64,000 bases of DNA. It comes from Bicyclus anynana (Eukaryota > Arthropoda > Insecta > Lepidoptera > Nymphalidae). The stretch spans positions 11,381,561-11,445,560 of the forward strand of contig NC_069093.1 in the NCBI RefSeq assembly GCF_947172395.1, read 5' to 3'. Both the position numbers and the translations under genes were made by a program. Positions 1 to 12,354 of this stretch are shown piece by piece. Below the pieces are notes generated by a model. The model was not told the DNA's origin. It saw only the letters and a list, made by a program, of their open reading frames with translations, and did no database searches. The number at the start of each line of letters is the position of its first letter. The first letter of the stretch is position 1.

Positions 1-131
1 GCCTTCCTCGATAAATGGGCTATCTAACACTGAAAGAATTTTTCAAATCGGACCAGTAGTCCCTGAGATTAGCGCGTTCAATCAATCAAACAAACAAACG
101 AACTCTTCAGCTTTATAATATTAGTATAGAT
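1..131 (+). repeat. Repeat G, 3' part, cut by window edge
   Basis: GCCTTCCTCGATAAATGGGC to TATAATATTAGTATAGAT, as in the 44.7-kb copy. The (CAAA)n run near 88-100 is part of the family. Confidence 0.85.
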
Positions 132-2240
132 ATGTTAGGTGCATACATGCACTCAGTCAAGTAGCTAAATTCGGATCACTTTTTGCAGTGCACCGTACAC
201 GTAGGCACAGAATATAGACAAGCCCTGGGTTCGAGTCCTGGGTCGGGATAAGAAATACTGAGCTCTTTCTGCGAGCGACTGAAAGAAGGGTAAAAAATAA
301 TTTAAATGTTTTTTTTAATAATTTAAAATTCATTATTAAAATCTTTTATTTTAAAAAATCAAACATTATTAGTGATTCACTTCCTAACTGAGTACGAAAT
401 ACAGATTTCAAAATGTCTGCCCCAATTAAACAGAACGTAAAATAAACAAACATGGATTTTGATGTCAGACAAATATAAACGTTATCTTCAAAGGACTTCT
501 TAAAACACAGAAAAGTTATAAAACTAATTCTGTCCAAAAGAGCATAGTATTTTATTTATAACTGTCCTATTTCTGACCTATTTACCATCAGCCTTTATTA
601 TGTTACGTAAATCATACAAATCTATACCAACATTATAAAGAGATCTACTAATCCGATTTTGAAAATTCTTTTACCTATTCGCCACGTTATTCGCAAGGCT
701 ATGTTTCGTCCCCTAATTCCCACGAGAACGGGAACTAATTACAATTCAAATAATTATAAAATTATTATTTTTAAACAAATAAATTCTTGAGAAAACAATT
801 TAAAGAAGTCTGATACGTTATCAACAAGTAGATAGCTACCTAAATAAATGTGAAAAAATGAATCATGTAATTACTTAATCAGAAGATATTATTCATGATG
901 ATCATGAATGTGTGTGTGAACTGTAAACATTTCTCCATTCCTCAGACCTCCACTGTCAAAGTCCAAGACTTAGTTGGATCGTTGGATAGTCAAAGAACAG
1001 GCTTTATGCTTTCTCCGAGGCACGAAGGTATACAAACCCATCCAAAAAACCCCAATAACTTATTTTCCTGACGCCTGACCCGGGACTTGAATCTTAAACA
1101 TCATTAGTTTAAACTAAACTAGATAACCACGGGACGGATAAGGCACTTAACACAATATGATGTGTAAATACACCAAAACATCATAAGCATTCCACACAGA
1201 TTTATGTGTCCGGCGGAATTAAATTGCAAATGAATAGTGCGGTGGCGCAACACGGCAATAACTTCCTCGCGAGATCTCGGTCTAACATACGAGAATCAAA
1301 ACTCATGATGTAGTCACAGAAAAAGGTCATAATAATGTCTGCATTTAGCCTTATATTATTCTTCTTTTCCGACTAGCGAAGGTTGGCAGTCAGCTTAGTA
1401 AACTTCTATCTTTCGCGAGGCGAATTATTTGTGCCGCGCTCGTGATCCCGGTTCACTTTCTGATGTTTCTCAATCAGGACTTTTTTTGCGACCAACTCCT
1501 TTTCTACCGGCAACCTTTCCCAACATGATGATTTGTAGGACATGGTATCTCTCCTGCCGTAGCACGTGACCCACATAAGCAACTTTTCTCATCTAGACGG
1601 TCTGCAAAAGTTCTCGCTGACCAATTAATATTATTGATTTTTTGACCAAACACAAATTATTGAAATTATTTTAAACTCCTTTGTAAATACATATTAGGAG
1701 TAGACTCAACAATAGTCCAGGGGGGCAATGATCGATCGCAAAACATCCCATTTTTAACCCTGGCCGCGCTTATCAGTGGTACTATTGAGACGTAAACGTT
1801 GCTATTTTCAATTTTTGTTTCCAAATTCATAAGTTACTTCTCGAACCAAGGTGCGTTTGGAAACCTATAACTTTAATTTTAAAATTCAATTTCAAGAATT
1901 AATTTTAAGTTTATGACTTTTTATCACCATTATCTAATAACATTAACGTTTCAAAAGTGCTTGTAAGCTAAGCCTAATTGAAATAAATTAATTTTAACTT
2001 TGACTGACTTGACAAATGTTGCTTTCGCAATACTTTCTTGTTGATGCCACAAACATAACGCCACGCGGCGTTAAGAAGTAAAAACAAAGTAAATGCGTTT
2101 CGCATGTCCCTATTAGTGTAAGAGCCAATGTTAAAGAGAACAGAGCGAGCGAGGCGACGGCGACGGCGACGCGGATGTCGACTGCGGACGCTTTTAGATA
2201 CTTTGACCGTTGTCACACTGTCGGCGGGACTGCCACGATA
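132..2240. other. Non-coding, old repeat pieces only
   Basis: Contains SINE D pieces (about 200-290, 950-1140), the repeat I fragment and GC-rich triplet runs (GGCGACGGCGACGGC-like, 2150-2175). Open frames here are short and without domains. Confidence 0.6.
640..735 (-). repeat. Repeat I fragment
   Basis: AGATCTACTAATCCGATTTT to CCCACGAGAACGGGAACTA. Other copies: 10491-10682, 39112-39274, 59460-59605, all minus. Confidence 0.6.
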
Positions 2241-2546
2241 TTTTTTTTTTTATTATTCTTTACAAGTTAGTCCTTGACTACAATCTCACCTGATGGTAAG
2301 TGATGATGTAATCTAAGATGGAAGCGGACTTACTTTTTAGAAGGAGGATGAAAATCCACACTCCTTTCGGTTTCTACACGACATCGTACCGGAACGCTAA
2401 GTCGCTTGGCGGTACGTCTTTGTCGGTAGGGTGGTAACTAGCCACGGCTGAAGCCACCCACCAGCTAGACCTGGACCAATTTCGACCGAATCCAGGACCT
2501 CCGTCATTAAGTCCACCGCGCATACCACTGCACCACGGAGGCCGTC
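2241..2546 (-). repeat. SINE A, full length
   Basis: tRNA-derived SINE. The head on the minus strand (A-box region near 2530, B-box GGTTCG-like near 2490) reads GGCCTCCGTGGTGCAGTGG; the poly-T at 2241 is the A-tail. Transcribed by RNA polymerase III if intact, moved by a LINE partner. Confidence 0.88.
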
Positions 2547-2653
2547 CAAACAGGCCGATTCGTGTATACCCGTGTATGCAAAATAAACAATGGTCTTTAT
2601 TGTACCGCGCGTACCAGTGGTCCAAAACTGAATCAGTTCGTACAAAAATATTT

Positions 2654-2725
2654 AAGAAATCAAAAATTCATTTATTTCAATTTGGCTTAACTTACAAAGA
2701 CTTTCGAAACGTCAGGTAATAAGCT
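2654..2725 (-). repeat. Repeat Q copy, short
   Basis: ATTCATTTATTTCAATTTGG followed by a diverged match to the 37.55-kb copy. Confidence 0.4.
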
Positions 2726-2780
2726 GATAATAATTGGTCGGAAACTTAAAATTAAAGTTACAAGGGTTCTTCCCTTCCTT

Positions 2781-3029
2781 CTTTAACTAGCTATTTTTTA
2801 CTGTTACTTAATTAATAGTTATACAACTAACACCCACAATGTCCTACAAGTTGCGAGGTACATTACCTCGTTACGACGCTCAGAAATGTTTATTACCTGG
2901 TAATCCAGTTAGCTACCAAAATCAAGAACTTTTATAAATAAAAAAGTTGAGCGTCTCATCAAGATGAAGCTAATCACGGAAAATTAACTTGATAGTAATG
3001 AATTGTAAAAATTTTCACGAATCCTGGAC
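2781..3029. mobile_element. Repeat M, right half only
   Basis: CTTTAACTAGC...TTACTGTTACTTAATTAATA through CACAATGTCCTACAA and GATGAAGCTAATCACG to GAATCCTGGAC, followed by TA; it parallels 45700-45950. The left half is missing. Confidence 0.75.
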
Positions 3030-3062
3030 TAGATTTAATTATTACCTAAAGTAGATTATGTA

Positions 3063-3240
3063 TCCGGATTTTTTTGGATATAAGTAAATTGCCGGGTGGT
3101 TAGGGTAGACCTGGTCCGAGTATGGGCATTCCCTATTTACCCGACTACGGCGAAGCCAAAAGGAAGGGCTCCACGGCTCTACCATAACCATTTTTGTTCC
3201 TATGCTATTTCAATCTGAAATATTTTCTTGTTTCGTTCTT
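3063..3240 (+). repeat. Repeat with 'TTGCCGGGTGGTTAG'
   Basis: ATATAAGTAAATTGCCGGGT and GGTTAGGGTAGACCTGG; also at 29195-29290 and 38665-38750, each time preceded by an AT-rich segment (ATTATTAAAGTAGAATTATC in the latter two). Confidence 0.6.
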
Positions 3241-4221
3241 TTTAGATCCCTTTTTATGTAGTCGGGTTATAGTTTTTAAACTTTATTTTTTATGGAACAT
3301 CTTTATGTCAAAAACCGCAGCGTTGACTTCGTCAGTGTGATGACGCCCTATAGTGGCAAAGGATTCGCGACGGTGCGGGCCGCGTGCCCCTCGTGTTGCG
3401 AATTGTCTGAACTAATTTTGGCCTTCGTGTGTTTTATGGACGGAAACGTTAAAAGCTACAGATAAATATTGCCCAAGCGAAAGGAAACTCGTAATTGTTT
3501 CATTAATTTCATTTTTTTCTTTTTCAATAAATATTTATGTTTGAAGGTTATTTCATTAAGATTATTTCAGACATTCAAAAACGTTTTTCGAATGTAAATG
3601 TACCTTAGATACTAATGAAATATTTTTTTTTAATTGTTGACTGGCTGCGATTTGATGACTATGCAATCTTAGATAGTACGAATTATTTAGCGATGCTGTG
3701 GATTGGTTTCTACGCCTTCCGTCTGTGCTGTAAGGGCAATGATATTTTATACTAGAGATGGGATACTATCATTGCATCAAAACTGAGGCGGTCAAATGTG
3801 GAAAATTGACTTAACTTCATTTAGTCGTCGTAGTCATAGTTATTTAAACAATTAATATCTAAATATAGCCTACAATGTTAAGTTGTGTGTTCAGGAAGTG
3901 TAAAAACTATATAATATACATAAATATATAATGGAATTAACGACTAAATTGTGCATGGTGTAGCTAAATTCACTTTTTGTGGTGATTTTGTAGGGACGTA
4001 ACTAATCTAATATAGTATAAAATAATCATTGCATAAGGATGCATACTAGTCACGACCGAAGACAAAATATAAAATCCTGAATAGATCCAAGCTGGGGATC
4101 AAATCCAGGACCTCCGTGTAGTAAACAGAGACATTGCCATTTACACCGTCAAAACAAACATAATTTGTGTATTTCTAAATTGTCTAACACTTTATATTTT
4201 AGTCTCGTAATTAATATCTTA

Positions 4222-5518
4222 AACACAACCAATAGAACAGGCAGGATTTCGATCAGGTTATAGTACGACTGACCATCTACATTCCCTAGGACAAGTGATA
4301 GAGAAGTACAAAGAGTTTAGGTGGCCACTTTACATAGCCTTTATAGACTATAGTAAGGCATTCGATAGTATAAGCCATAATTCTATTTGGGACACATTAT
4401 CATCACTGGACATTAACAGAAAGTATATAAATATCCTGAAGTATATATATAACAACGCCACAAGCAGAGTTAAACTCGAAACCAGAGGAGAAGAAATAAG
4501 AATAGAAAGGGGAGTAAGGCAAGGTGATCCTCTGTCACCAAAACTCTTTATCGCTGTCCTGGAGAATATCTTCAAACAACTAGACTGGAAAATGAAGGGA
4601 TTATATGTGGGCGGTGCCTATCTGAGCCACTTGAGATTCGCGGACGACATTGTTATATTCTCCGAAACATCGAGAGAATTAGGAACTATGATACAGTCAC
4701 TGGTTAAAGAAAGTGCTAGAGTTGGACTTGAGATGAATGCTTCCAAAACAAAAATAATGACAAATAGCCAAAAAATTCCTATAAACATATATGGCAACTA
4801 CATAGAATATGTGGATAAATATATATACCTGGGTAAACAAGTATCTTTCAGCACAACAAATAACGAAGAAGAAGTGGAAAGAAGGTGTAAAATAACCTGG
4901 AACAAATTCTGGTCCTTGAAGGAAGTTTTAAAAGGTAATTATACTACAGATATGAAAAAAAATGTAATTGACACTTGTCTTTTGCCCAGCTTATTGTATG
5001 GATGTCAGACATGGGCTTTCACGCATACAGTGAAAACTAAGCTAAGAACAACACAAAGGTCGATTGAAAGAAGTATACTAAAACTAAGGAAAATTCAAAA
5101 AATAAGGGCAGAAATTATCCGACAAAAAACAAAAATCACTGACGCTGTGACACAGGCTCTAAAATTGAAATGGCAATGGGCTGGGCATATATCAAGAATT
5201 AAAGACAGTAGATGGACCATAAAAGTCACAAACTGGAAAGGTCCACCTGGAAAGAGAAGCGTCGGCAGACCAACTAAAAGGTGGGCTGATGACATCATTA
5301 TCAAAACAGGGCGAGAATGGATGTCTCTCGCAAAAGATAGAGATTACTGGAAGAAGAAAGAGGAGGCCTTCACCCAAACGGGATCCACATCACAAGAAGA
5401 TAACTAACCATACTAACATTAGAATAAATATATAGATATAATTATAATTTAAACTAACACACCTAACAAACGTTTGAAATGTAAATTGATGTGGAAATAA
5501 AAGGTTTTATTATTATTA
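4222..5518 (+). mobile_element. 5'-truncated non-LTR retrotransposon (RTE-like) with 14-bp target duplication
   Basis: The body is framed by TAATTAATATCTTA at 4208-4221 and again at 5519-5532, a perfect 14-bp target-site duplication. The left edge cuts into the reverse-transcriptase frame, as expected of 5' truncation during target-primed reverse transcription. The right end has AATAAA followed by a short TTATTATTATTA tail. Confidence 0.95.
4225..5407 (+). pseudogene. Reverse transcriptase, C-terminal part (RTE-like LINE)
   Basis: Copies LINE RNA into DNA at the target site. The frame is already open at 4225, where the translation reads like the middle of an RT domain (QAGFRSGYSTTDHL); the first start-like codon, GTG at 4295, is not a real start. 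RT motifs in order: YIAFIDYSKAFDS (motif A, with the first catalytic Asp), GVRQGDPLSPKLF (motif B), LRFADDIVIF (motif C, with the FADD catalytic pair), then YLGKQVSF. After the RT comes the usual C-terminal tail with LKWQWAGHISR and GPPGKRSVGRPTKRWADDI, ending at TAA 5405-5407. The endonuclease domain and the first RT motifs are missing, so it cannot act by itself. What remains has no frameshift or stop in 390 codons, so insertion is recent. The RTE-type assignment rests on the C-terminal wording. Confidence 0.9.
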
Positions 5519-5532
5519 TAATTAATATCTTA

Positions 5533-5829
5533 GAGTTGTGTGCATTTTAAGAAATTAAATATTACGTGTCTCAAACGGTGAAGGAAAACATCGTGAGGAA
5601 ACCTGCATACCAGCCCATATTTGGCTCACTGCTGAGCTCGAGCCTCCTCTCTGAATTAGAGGTGTTAGACCAAATAGTCCACCACGCCGGCCCAATGCGG
5701 ATTGGCAGACTTCACACACGCAGAGAAATAAGAAAATAATGTATTTTCTTACGCAGAGAAATAAGAAAATCAAGAATTTTCTTATTTCTCTGCGTGCTCA
5801 GAAGTGAGCCAAATATGGTTTGATAACGA
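5533..5829 (+). repeat. SINE B with internal inversion
   Basis: The first part is in plus order (AGTTGTGTGCATTTTAAGAA to ACCTGCATACCAG, 5535-5612). The next 125 bases are inverted (5613-5737, beginning CCCATATTTGGCTCACTGCT), and the last part is plus again with the palindrome CGCAGAGAAATAAGAAAAT duplicated. Starts right at the target duplication of the 4.2-kb LINE. Confidence 0.8.
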
Positions 5830-6500
5830 CGAATTAATATCTAATATTAGATATATTTATATTGTTATTTATTGTTAAAGGAAAATATACTTGAAGATGC
5901 AAATAAAATACACAACCTATTAGAGTTGAATAAACGTTTACTGTATCTCAATATGTATTTATTTTGTCATTGAATTGCACATTCAATAAACGACATTTTT
6001 GCCCATACGAATGTGGAATTTTATCTTTATTTTTAAAGCTAAAGTATTTGCAATGCGCATGAAATAACTTCTGAGCAGTTGTCTCAAAGTATATTAATAG
6101 GCAGGTGATAATATAGTCCTTGACTAGCTCTTGCAGTAGACGCGTGCCAGAACTCCGGCCTTGTGACCTATTGCACGGCCTTGCAGATGTTTACTGCAGG
6201 TGTATTAACTTGTTACTATTAAAAAAATTAACTGTATGCAATAAGTCTTACTATTTATAGTAATATTGGCAGCAGTATGGCAGAGTCCACACCTGTACGT
6301 ATTGGCGCCCGACTGTGAGCAAGGATGCAGTAAAAAGTTCAAGTAAAGTACTATATAGAACCCAGTTAAGGTCATAATCATCTCGAAAATAATAATTTAA
6401 CTGTAGGACTACTTCGTATAGTGTTTTGGAGCTAAAACCTACCACGCGACTTCGATCCAGGTGAAGTTTAATTGATTATGAAACACGGCTAAAACTCACG

Positions 6501-6802
6501 TTTTTTTTTTATTCTTTACAAGTTAGCCCTTGATTACAATATCACCTGATGGTTAGTGACGATGCAATCTAAGATGGAAGCGGGCTAACTTGATAGGAGG
6601 AGGACTAAAGTCCACACCCCTTTCGGTTTAAATCGCTTGGCGGTACGCTTTTGTCGCTAGGGTGGTAACTAGCCACGGCCGAAGCCTCTCACCAGCCAGA
6701 CTTGGACCAATTAAGAAAACCTCAATCGGCCCAGCCGGGGATCGTACCCAGGACCTCCGTCTTGTAAATCCACCGCGCATTCCACTGCGCCACGGAGGCC
6801 GT
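6501..6802 (-). repeat. SINE A, full length
   Basis: T-run at 6501-6510 followed by ATTCTTTACAAGTTAGCCCT; the tRNA-like head ends at 6802 (GGAGGCCGTC on the plus strand). An open frame across it (6662-6856) is a shadow. Confidence 0.9.
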
Positions 6803-6954
6803 CAAAAGAAGGTCGGAGAATGCCCGACTAGTTTCGAACCCATACGGGGCCCTTAGTCATGAACTGGTTCTTGCAACGTGGCACGATCCAAACTGAATCA
6901 ATCAGAGATCAGTTTGGAACGTGCCGCAGTTTGGACCTCCATCAGTGAAACATC

Positions 6955-7226
6955 GGTTGTCTGTAAAGTCGGTTTACTGAGGGTAGTTGAACGTGACAAC
7001 GTCATAAGAAAATACTGTTAAATTTTCTAAAATTCTGTTTAGTAATCTTCATAGACCAGAATATACATTATTTCTTGTAAATAACGTTGGCAACCCTAGA
7101 GCGAGATATACTTTATTTCTTGTAAAAAAAAGTTGGCAACCCTAGAGCGAGGGAACGACGCATGACATCATCTTTTTTCTAGTTTGCATCTGGCTTCATC
7201 GAATTATAACACGTTGTCACGTCAAA
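6955..7226 (+). repeat. Repeat C, copy with internal duplication
   Basis: Starts TGTCTGTAAAGTCGGTTTAC and ends ACGTTGTCACGTCAAAAC. Near the ends it has inverted ACGTGACAACGTC / GACGTTGTCACGT words. The module TTATTTCTTGTAAA...GTTGGCAACCCTAGAGCGAG is present twice in a row (about 7069-7150). Confidence 0.8.
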
Positions 7227-7258
7227 ACATTACAACGTATGTTATACCAACATTACTA

Positions 7259-7650
7259 AACGGCTTGCCCTGCAGGATGAAGCAGGAGACCAGCCCCAGA
7301 AACATAAAGGAGAAACTCAAGAAATACTTCCTTCAGTATCATAATAATAATAACTGATCTTTACAAGGTACAGAATCGGAGCAACCTGTATAATATGTGG
7401 TATTTATCCAATGCGAGCACATACCCTCACTTGATAAATTTAATTTGTTTCTTCGGATATGTGAGCGTTTTGTATTATAAGTTATTATTATTGTGTTTTC
7501 TTTATTTTTTATGTTGCTTATTGATTGAGAACTCAGAGTGCTGACAACGATTGCCAGTGTGCAGAGAAACTCAATCGAGTTTATGTCACACTGATAAGTT
7601 ATTTAAGAATAGTTAAAAAAATGTATATTTATATTTAAATAAAATAAATA
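7259..7650 (+). pseudogene. LINE 3' end remnant (last codons plus 3' UTR)
   Basis: Near 7265-7340 the translation RMKQETSPRNIKEKLKKYFL resembles the last residues of Jockey/CR1-like proteins. It is followed by an AT-rich untranslated stretch with AAATAAAATAAATAAAAA at 7635-7655. No other coding part remains. Confidence 0.35.
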
Positions 7651-8167
7651 AAAAAATATAAAAATTCAGTCAAAGTAAACTAAATGAAAACTAAAAATAT
7701 GTTTGTTTTTGTGTTCCCACATTTACACACCACGATGCACCATTAACATACATTGGTATTCTAAGCATTAGAACAGCTATAATGCGACACAGCGCTTTTG
7801 CAATATCAAAGAAAGCAGCATTCCCGTCTGACAGTTTCCTCGGTCACGATTTACATCAATACAAGCAGGTACAAACTACTTAACCGAGATATCATTGTGT
7901 AGCCGGCATTCGGTCACTAGTTCACAGTGAGATGTATCAATAGATACTACGAGTATATTGTGGTTAGATATAAGGCTGCCTTTGCATCATATGCGAGGCA
8001 TTTATGATAATTCTTACTATATAATTACTACTAATATAATATGTTGAGAGTTTTCTCTTTCACGACCCAAAAGTCGGTTTTAATAAACATTCCGTCACAC
8101 CCATCTTTTTCCGCGAATATTAGGCCTACGTGAATGGACCATTTGAAAGCTTTTCCACATAACCGAA

Positions 8168-8393
8168 AATCCTACTAATATAATAAACACGAAAGTTTTA
8201 ATGGATATTTGTTTGGATGTTCGTTACTCTTTAACGCCGCAATTACTGAACCGATTTGGCTGAAATTTGGAATGGAAATAGATTTTACTCTGGATTAATA
8301 CATAGGCTACTTTTTATTCCGGAAAAATGCATAGGTCCCAAGGGATTTGTGAAAAACTAAATTTCACGCGGACAAAGTCACAGGCGTCCGCTT
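8168..8393 (-). repeat. Repeat H, full length, minus strand
   Basis: ATCCTACTAATATAATAAAC to the GTCCGCGTGG-type word. Consensus in the other direction begins TAGCGGACGCCCGCGACTTC and ends TATAATATTAGTAGGA. Repeats G, H and I share the same plan (CG-rich start, 'AATCGGTTCAGTAGTT' middle, ATTAGTA end), so they are related. Confidence 0.87.
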
Positions 8394-8469
8394 GTGGAAT
8401 ATAATTGAAACCGTCTAGTTGGTACACCGTAGTAATAAGGCGAGGATATCCCTACGTTAAAAATTCGAT

Positions 8470-8677
8470 TGTCTGTAAAGTCGGTTTACTGACGATAGTT
8501 GAACGTGACAACGTCAGAAAATACTGATGGTATGGTTGCATTTTTTAAAAGAAAGAGCGAGATATACTTTATTTCTTGTAAAAAAGTTGGCAACCCTAGA
8601 GTGAGGGAACGATGCATGACGTCATCTTTTTTCGGATCGGCCGGCTCCATCGAATTATAAGACGTTGTCACGTCAAA
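8470..8677 (+). repeat. Repeat C
   Basis: TGTCTGTAAAGTCGGTTTAC to GACGTTGTCACGTCAAAA; a middle segment is shorter than in the 12.1-kb copy. Confidence 0.85.
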
Positions 8678-8938
8678 AAGGAAGAAAAATAATTCGCTAG
8701 TATAGTCAGGCCTAGAGTTACGTCGGTCGGTTCAAACAAGGTGTTTGTGGGAGATAGCGGCTATCGCCTGGGAACGTCAAACAGGCGGGCCTAGCCGCGT
8801 GCCGCCTGCCACCGGCACTTGCGCCACGGGGAAATACCTCAGATAAGAGACACCAAACAACTCATTCTATGATCACATTGTTTAAGACAGAAACACACTC
8901 ACAATGCCGATACTTGAGCGTGTCAACTTGCACACTTT

Positions 8939-9251
8939 GACGGCCTTTGGTGCAGTGGGATGCGCAGATTTATAGGACGGAGGTCCTGGGTTCGATCTCC
9001 GGCTGGGCAGATTGAGGTTTTCTTAACTGATCCAGTTCTGACTGGTGGGAGGCTTAGGCCGTGGCTAGTTACCACCCTACCGGCAAAGAGCAAAATGTCG
9101 TGCAGAAACCTAAAGGGGTTGTGGATTTTCATCCTCCTCCTCTTGTAAGGAATGAAAAATACAAGTTAGTCCGCTTCCATCTTAGATTGCATCATCACTT
9201 ACCATCACGTGGGATTGTGGTCAAAGGGCTACCTTGTAAAGAATGAAAAAA
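8939..9251 (+). repeat. SINE A, full length
   Basis: Head GACGGCCTTTGGTGCAGTGG at 8939 with GGTTCGATCTCC as B box; tail TTGTAAAGAATGAAAAAAT. Slightly diverged in the A box. Confidence 0.88.
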
Positions 9252-9323
9252 TACTCATCAGGTTACACTGCATCGTCATTTAACGTTAGGTACAGTAGCT
9301 AAAGTACTAATACACGGATAGCC

Positions 9324-9460
9324 ATTGGCGTGCACAAGGTTCGTCTACTAGGGTAGGCACCATATGTACAAATTGGAAAATTGCTTCTCCAATTCGTAAT
9401 GAGCCCTCAAGATAAACAGTGGATTATAGCATCTATGTAGTGCACGCCACTACGGATAGC
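9324..9460 (+). repeat. Repeat O ('GGCGTGCACAAGG')
   Basis: GGCGTGCACAAGGTTCGTCT at the left and GTGCACGCC at the right form inverted ends. The same word in inverse (CCTTGTGCACGCCACTG) ends a longer piece at 16395-16712. Confidence 0.5.
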
Positions 9461-9698
9461 GTTTTCAACTAATAGCCGTTCATGGCCAGACCTTTACCAT
9501 TCTATCGTGGCAAACCTTCAAAAACACTGTTAAAGATTACCTAATCGGTTGCCTCGATGCTGAGAGTCTGACGACTGGGGATTTCACTGATATCATTAGA
9601 AAATATTTAAAAATACTAGGGCATTCGAGTGTCTGGACCCCTGAAGCCTGCTAGCTTACAAAGTCACCAGGTAAACACCACCTACTGTAAGTAGTAAG

Positions 9699-9744
9699 TT
9701 CATTATTTATATATTTATTAATAAATTAATATATAAATAATGAA
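9699..9744. repeat. AT-rich hairpin
   Basis: TTCATTATTTATATATT and its reverse complement separated by 12 bases; 17-bp perfect stem. Confidence 0.9.
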
Positions 9745-10490
9745 GAACTTATTCCATTTGGCAATAAATAAAAACTTTCCTTTTTAAACTCGATTAGAAA
9801 TGGCGTCCTCTGCAATAACCTAGGGTGACTCGCAAAAATCTTTTACAGATTTGAGGATTTGATGTCCACCATTTGCAAATTCTGCATGTTCCATTAACTT
9901 AAAATATTATATTCATATACAAACTATTGGAAAAAAATCATAGATAACATACAAACAAATTCACGTAAATGGTAAATCTTCCACGGAAACGCGCGAGTGG
10001 TGATAAAATCGCGACACTCATTTGACCACAAACTGCGCCTTGTCTGTGGACTGGTTTGTCATTGCTAATGAGATCATCGCTACTACGAGCATAGGAAAAC
10101 ATGAGCTTGTTACCATAGAAAAGCTCTGTACACACCTTACAAGAAAAACGGAGAAATTCGGAAAACCTCAGCTCAAAACTTTAACTTATGAAAAACACAT
10201 GAACTAATGAACCGCGTCAATCTATTATTAAATTATTACTATTAACTTAAACAGCTGCAACACAAGAAAACATTTAAAAAATTTGTACGATAGAAATAAA
10301 TATCACTTACATTTTTCCAAAAAATACTTATATTAGTGTAGGTGCAGTCTTTATTTTTAAAAGTGAACTATTAGTAAGTTCTGTGATTTCAAGTCTCAAT
10401 CTTTAATCCAAGCTGTCTAGAAGATTCCCATCCGTTGAGTTATTGTCCTGGACTCCTAATAATATATAAAAAACAAATATAGGTAACCTA

Positions 10491-10682
10491 TACTAATATT
10501 ATGAAGACGTAAATTTAATGGTATTGTAGGGGGTAATCTCTGGATCTACTGAACCGATTTTTGAAATCTTATTTACCACTAAAAAGCTAAGTGATTTGTA
10601 AGTATCATTGGCTTAATTTTATCCTCGCATTCTCACGAGAACGGGAACTACGCGGTTGAAACCACGTGGCATCAGCTAGTTT
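10491..10682 (-). repeat. Repeat I, best copy
   Basis: TATACTAATATTATGAAGAC, GGGGGTAATCTCTGGATCTA, then CACGAGAACGGGAACTACGC and GGCATCAGCTAGT. Confidence 0.78.
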
Positions 10683-11329
10683 AGTAAAAATTAATTTGCT
10701 TTGCAATAAGTTTTGTCAGTAACATGACGTCATTAAAAAGTCGACTTACAGCACGAACATTTTTTGTTAGCGTGAGGTCATGCGTGATATACTCCTCATA
10801 TAAAACACCCAAAAAAAGCGAGAGAAAGTTGTAACGTTTTGTGTTAGTTTCACATCCTTACTTTTTTCCATAAATAATGGTAAGTTATTATGTAGGAACG
10901 CCTACGCGTGGTATTATGTTGCTAAAACTCAGAATACAGTTCGCGTCAAATAACTTTGCCCTCGTAAGACTGCTTTTCAAATATCCGCGCAACAAGTACT
11001 GAGCTTTTGGGTTATGACCCAAAAAAAATCAACCGACTTCTAAAAGGGAGCAATGTCTATGTTCGGCTGTATGTATGTTTTGTTATTATAATAATTGTAT
11101 CAAATTCCACCTACTCCATTTATAAGTATGACTATAGTTAGGTGAAACCCTTTCTAGTATCTAAGGTAAAAGATAATAAAAAAGTATATAATATAATACA
11201 AGTAGTCAAGTACTTATATAAAGATATTTTGGGTGATTTATTATTATGGTCATACATTATTATAACTCGACAGTGTACTTTGAACTCGTCTCTATTTCTC
11301 TCTAACCAGCTGGCTTAATATTTTGGTCT

Positions 11330-11485
11330 TTATTATCAACCTATTAGAATAAACATCAAATCAATTGACAAAATATCATTTACCACCAGTAAGTAACGAA
11401 TGACATTTTTACATAAAATCTCAATTTCGTATATGTCAACTAACATACGTCGAACATAGTGAATAAACCTGCAGGATCCAGGTGT
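11330..11485 (-). repeat. Repeat N, minus strand
   Basis: CAATTGACAAAATATCATTT, TATGTCAACTAACATACGTC, then AGTGAATAAACC, the reverse of the 17.3-kb copy. Confidence 0.65.
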
Positions 11486-12116
11486 GTAAGATAAAGAAAA
11501 GTGCAAAAGAATATAAAAGCAGCGTTTCACAAGTAAAAATATATTAATAATATACTAATAGGTATATTATGGTAAAAATATATTCCGAAACAAGATAGTA
11601 TACATCGAATTCATCTATAAAAGTATCGTCTAAGACAAAGAGAAATACAGATGATTTCGAAACTCACACTATTCTATAAGTTTCAGAATAGCGTTAAGTA
11701 GAGTTGTTGTTAAAACAATCCTTTAAATAGCAGATATTGCAAAAACAACAAGTATTGTCAGTTATGTGGTACAGGCTTTACGAAGGAGGAATCCCGATCC
11801 CGATATCCCGATAATCTAGAGCCGGCAGTCCCGCAACAGACAGACAACATCGGCGGAATGCTACCACCGCACAGGTGCGCGCGCACCTGCCGTGCGGCGT
11901 GCGGCGTGGCGTACTGATCATTACGTGCGTATGTTTGTGTTGCGATGTATCGGTGTATTGCATCGGGGATACTTCGATTGGACCGTTTGGCTCATTTATT
12001 CTTTGTTGCTACTCATATAACATCTATAAATGCATAATCCTGAAAGTCTACTCTCCTGAGAGTCGCTCGTTTTACTAGTTCTACCCGCTGGACTACTTCA
12101 AATTAAAAAAAAAAAT

Positions 12117-12354
12117 TGTCTGTAAAGTCGGTTTACTGACGATAGTTGAACGTGACAACGTCATAAGAAAATACTGATGGAATGGTTGCATTTCTATAAT
12201 ACTTAATATACGTTTTATAATTTTCATAGACCAGAATATACTTTATTTCATGTAAAAAAGGTTGGCAAACCTAGAGCGAGGGAACGACGCATGACGTCAT
12301 CTTTTTTCGGATCGGCCAGCTCCCATCGAATTATAAGATGTTGTCACGTCAAAA
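12117..12354 (+). repeat. Repeat C
   Basis: Same ends as the 8.5-kb copy, about 240 bases, no coding capacity. Type unknown; the inverted words near the ends suggest a non-autonomous DNA element. Confidence 0.85.
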
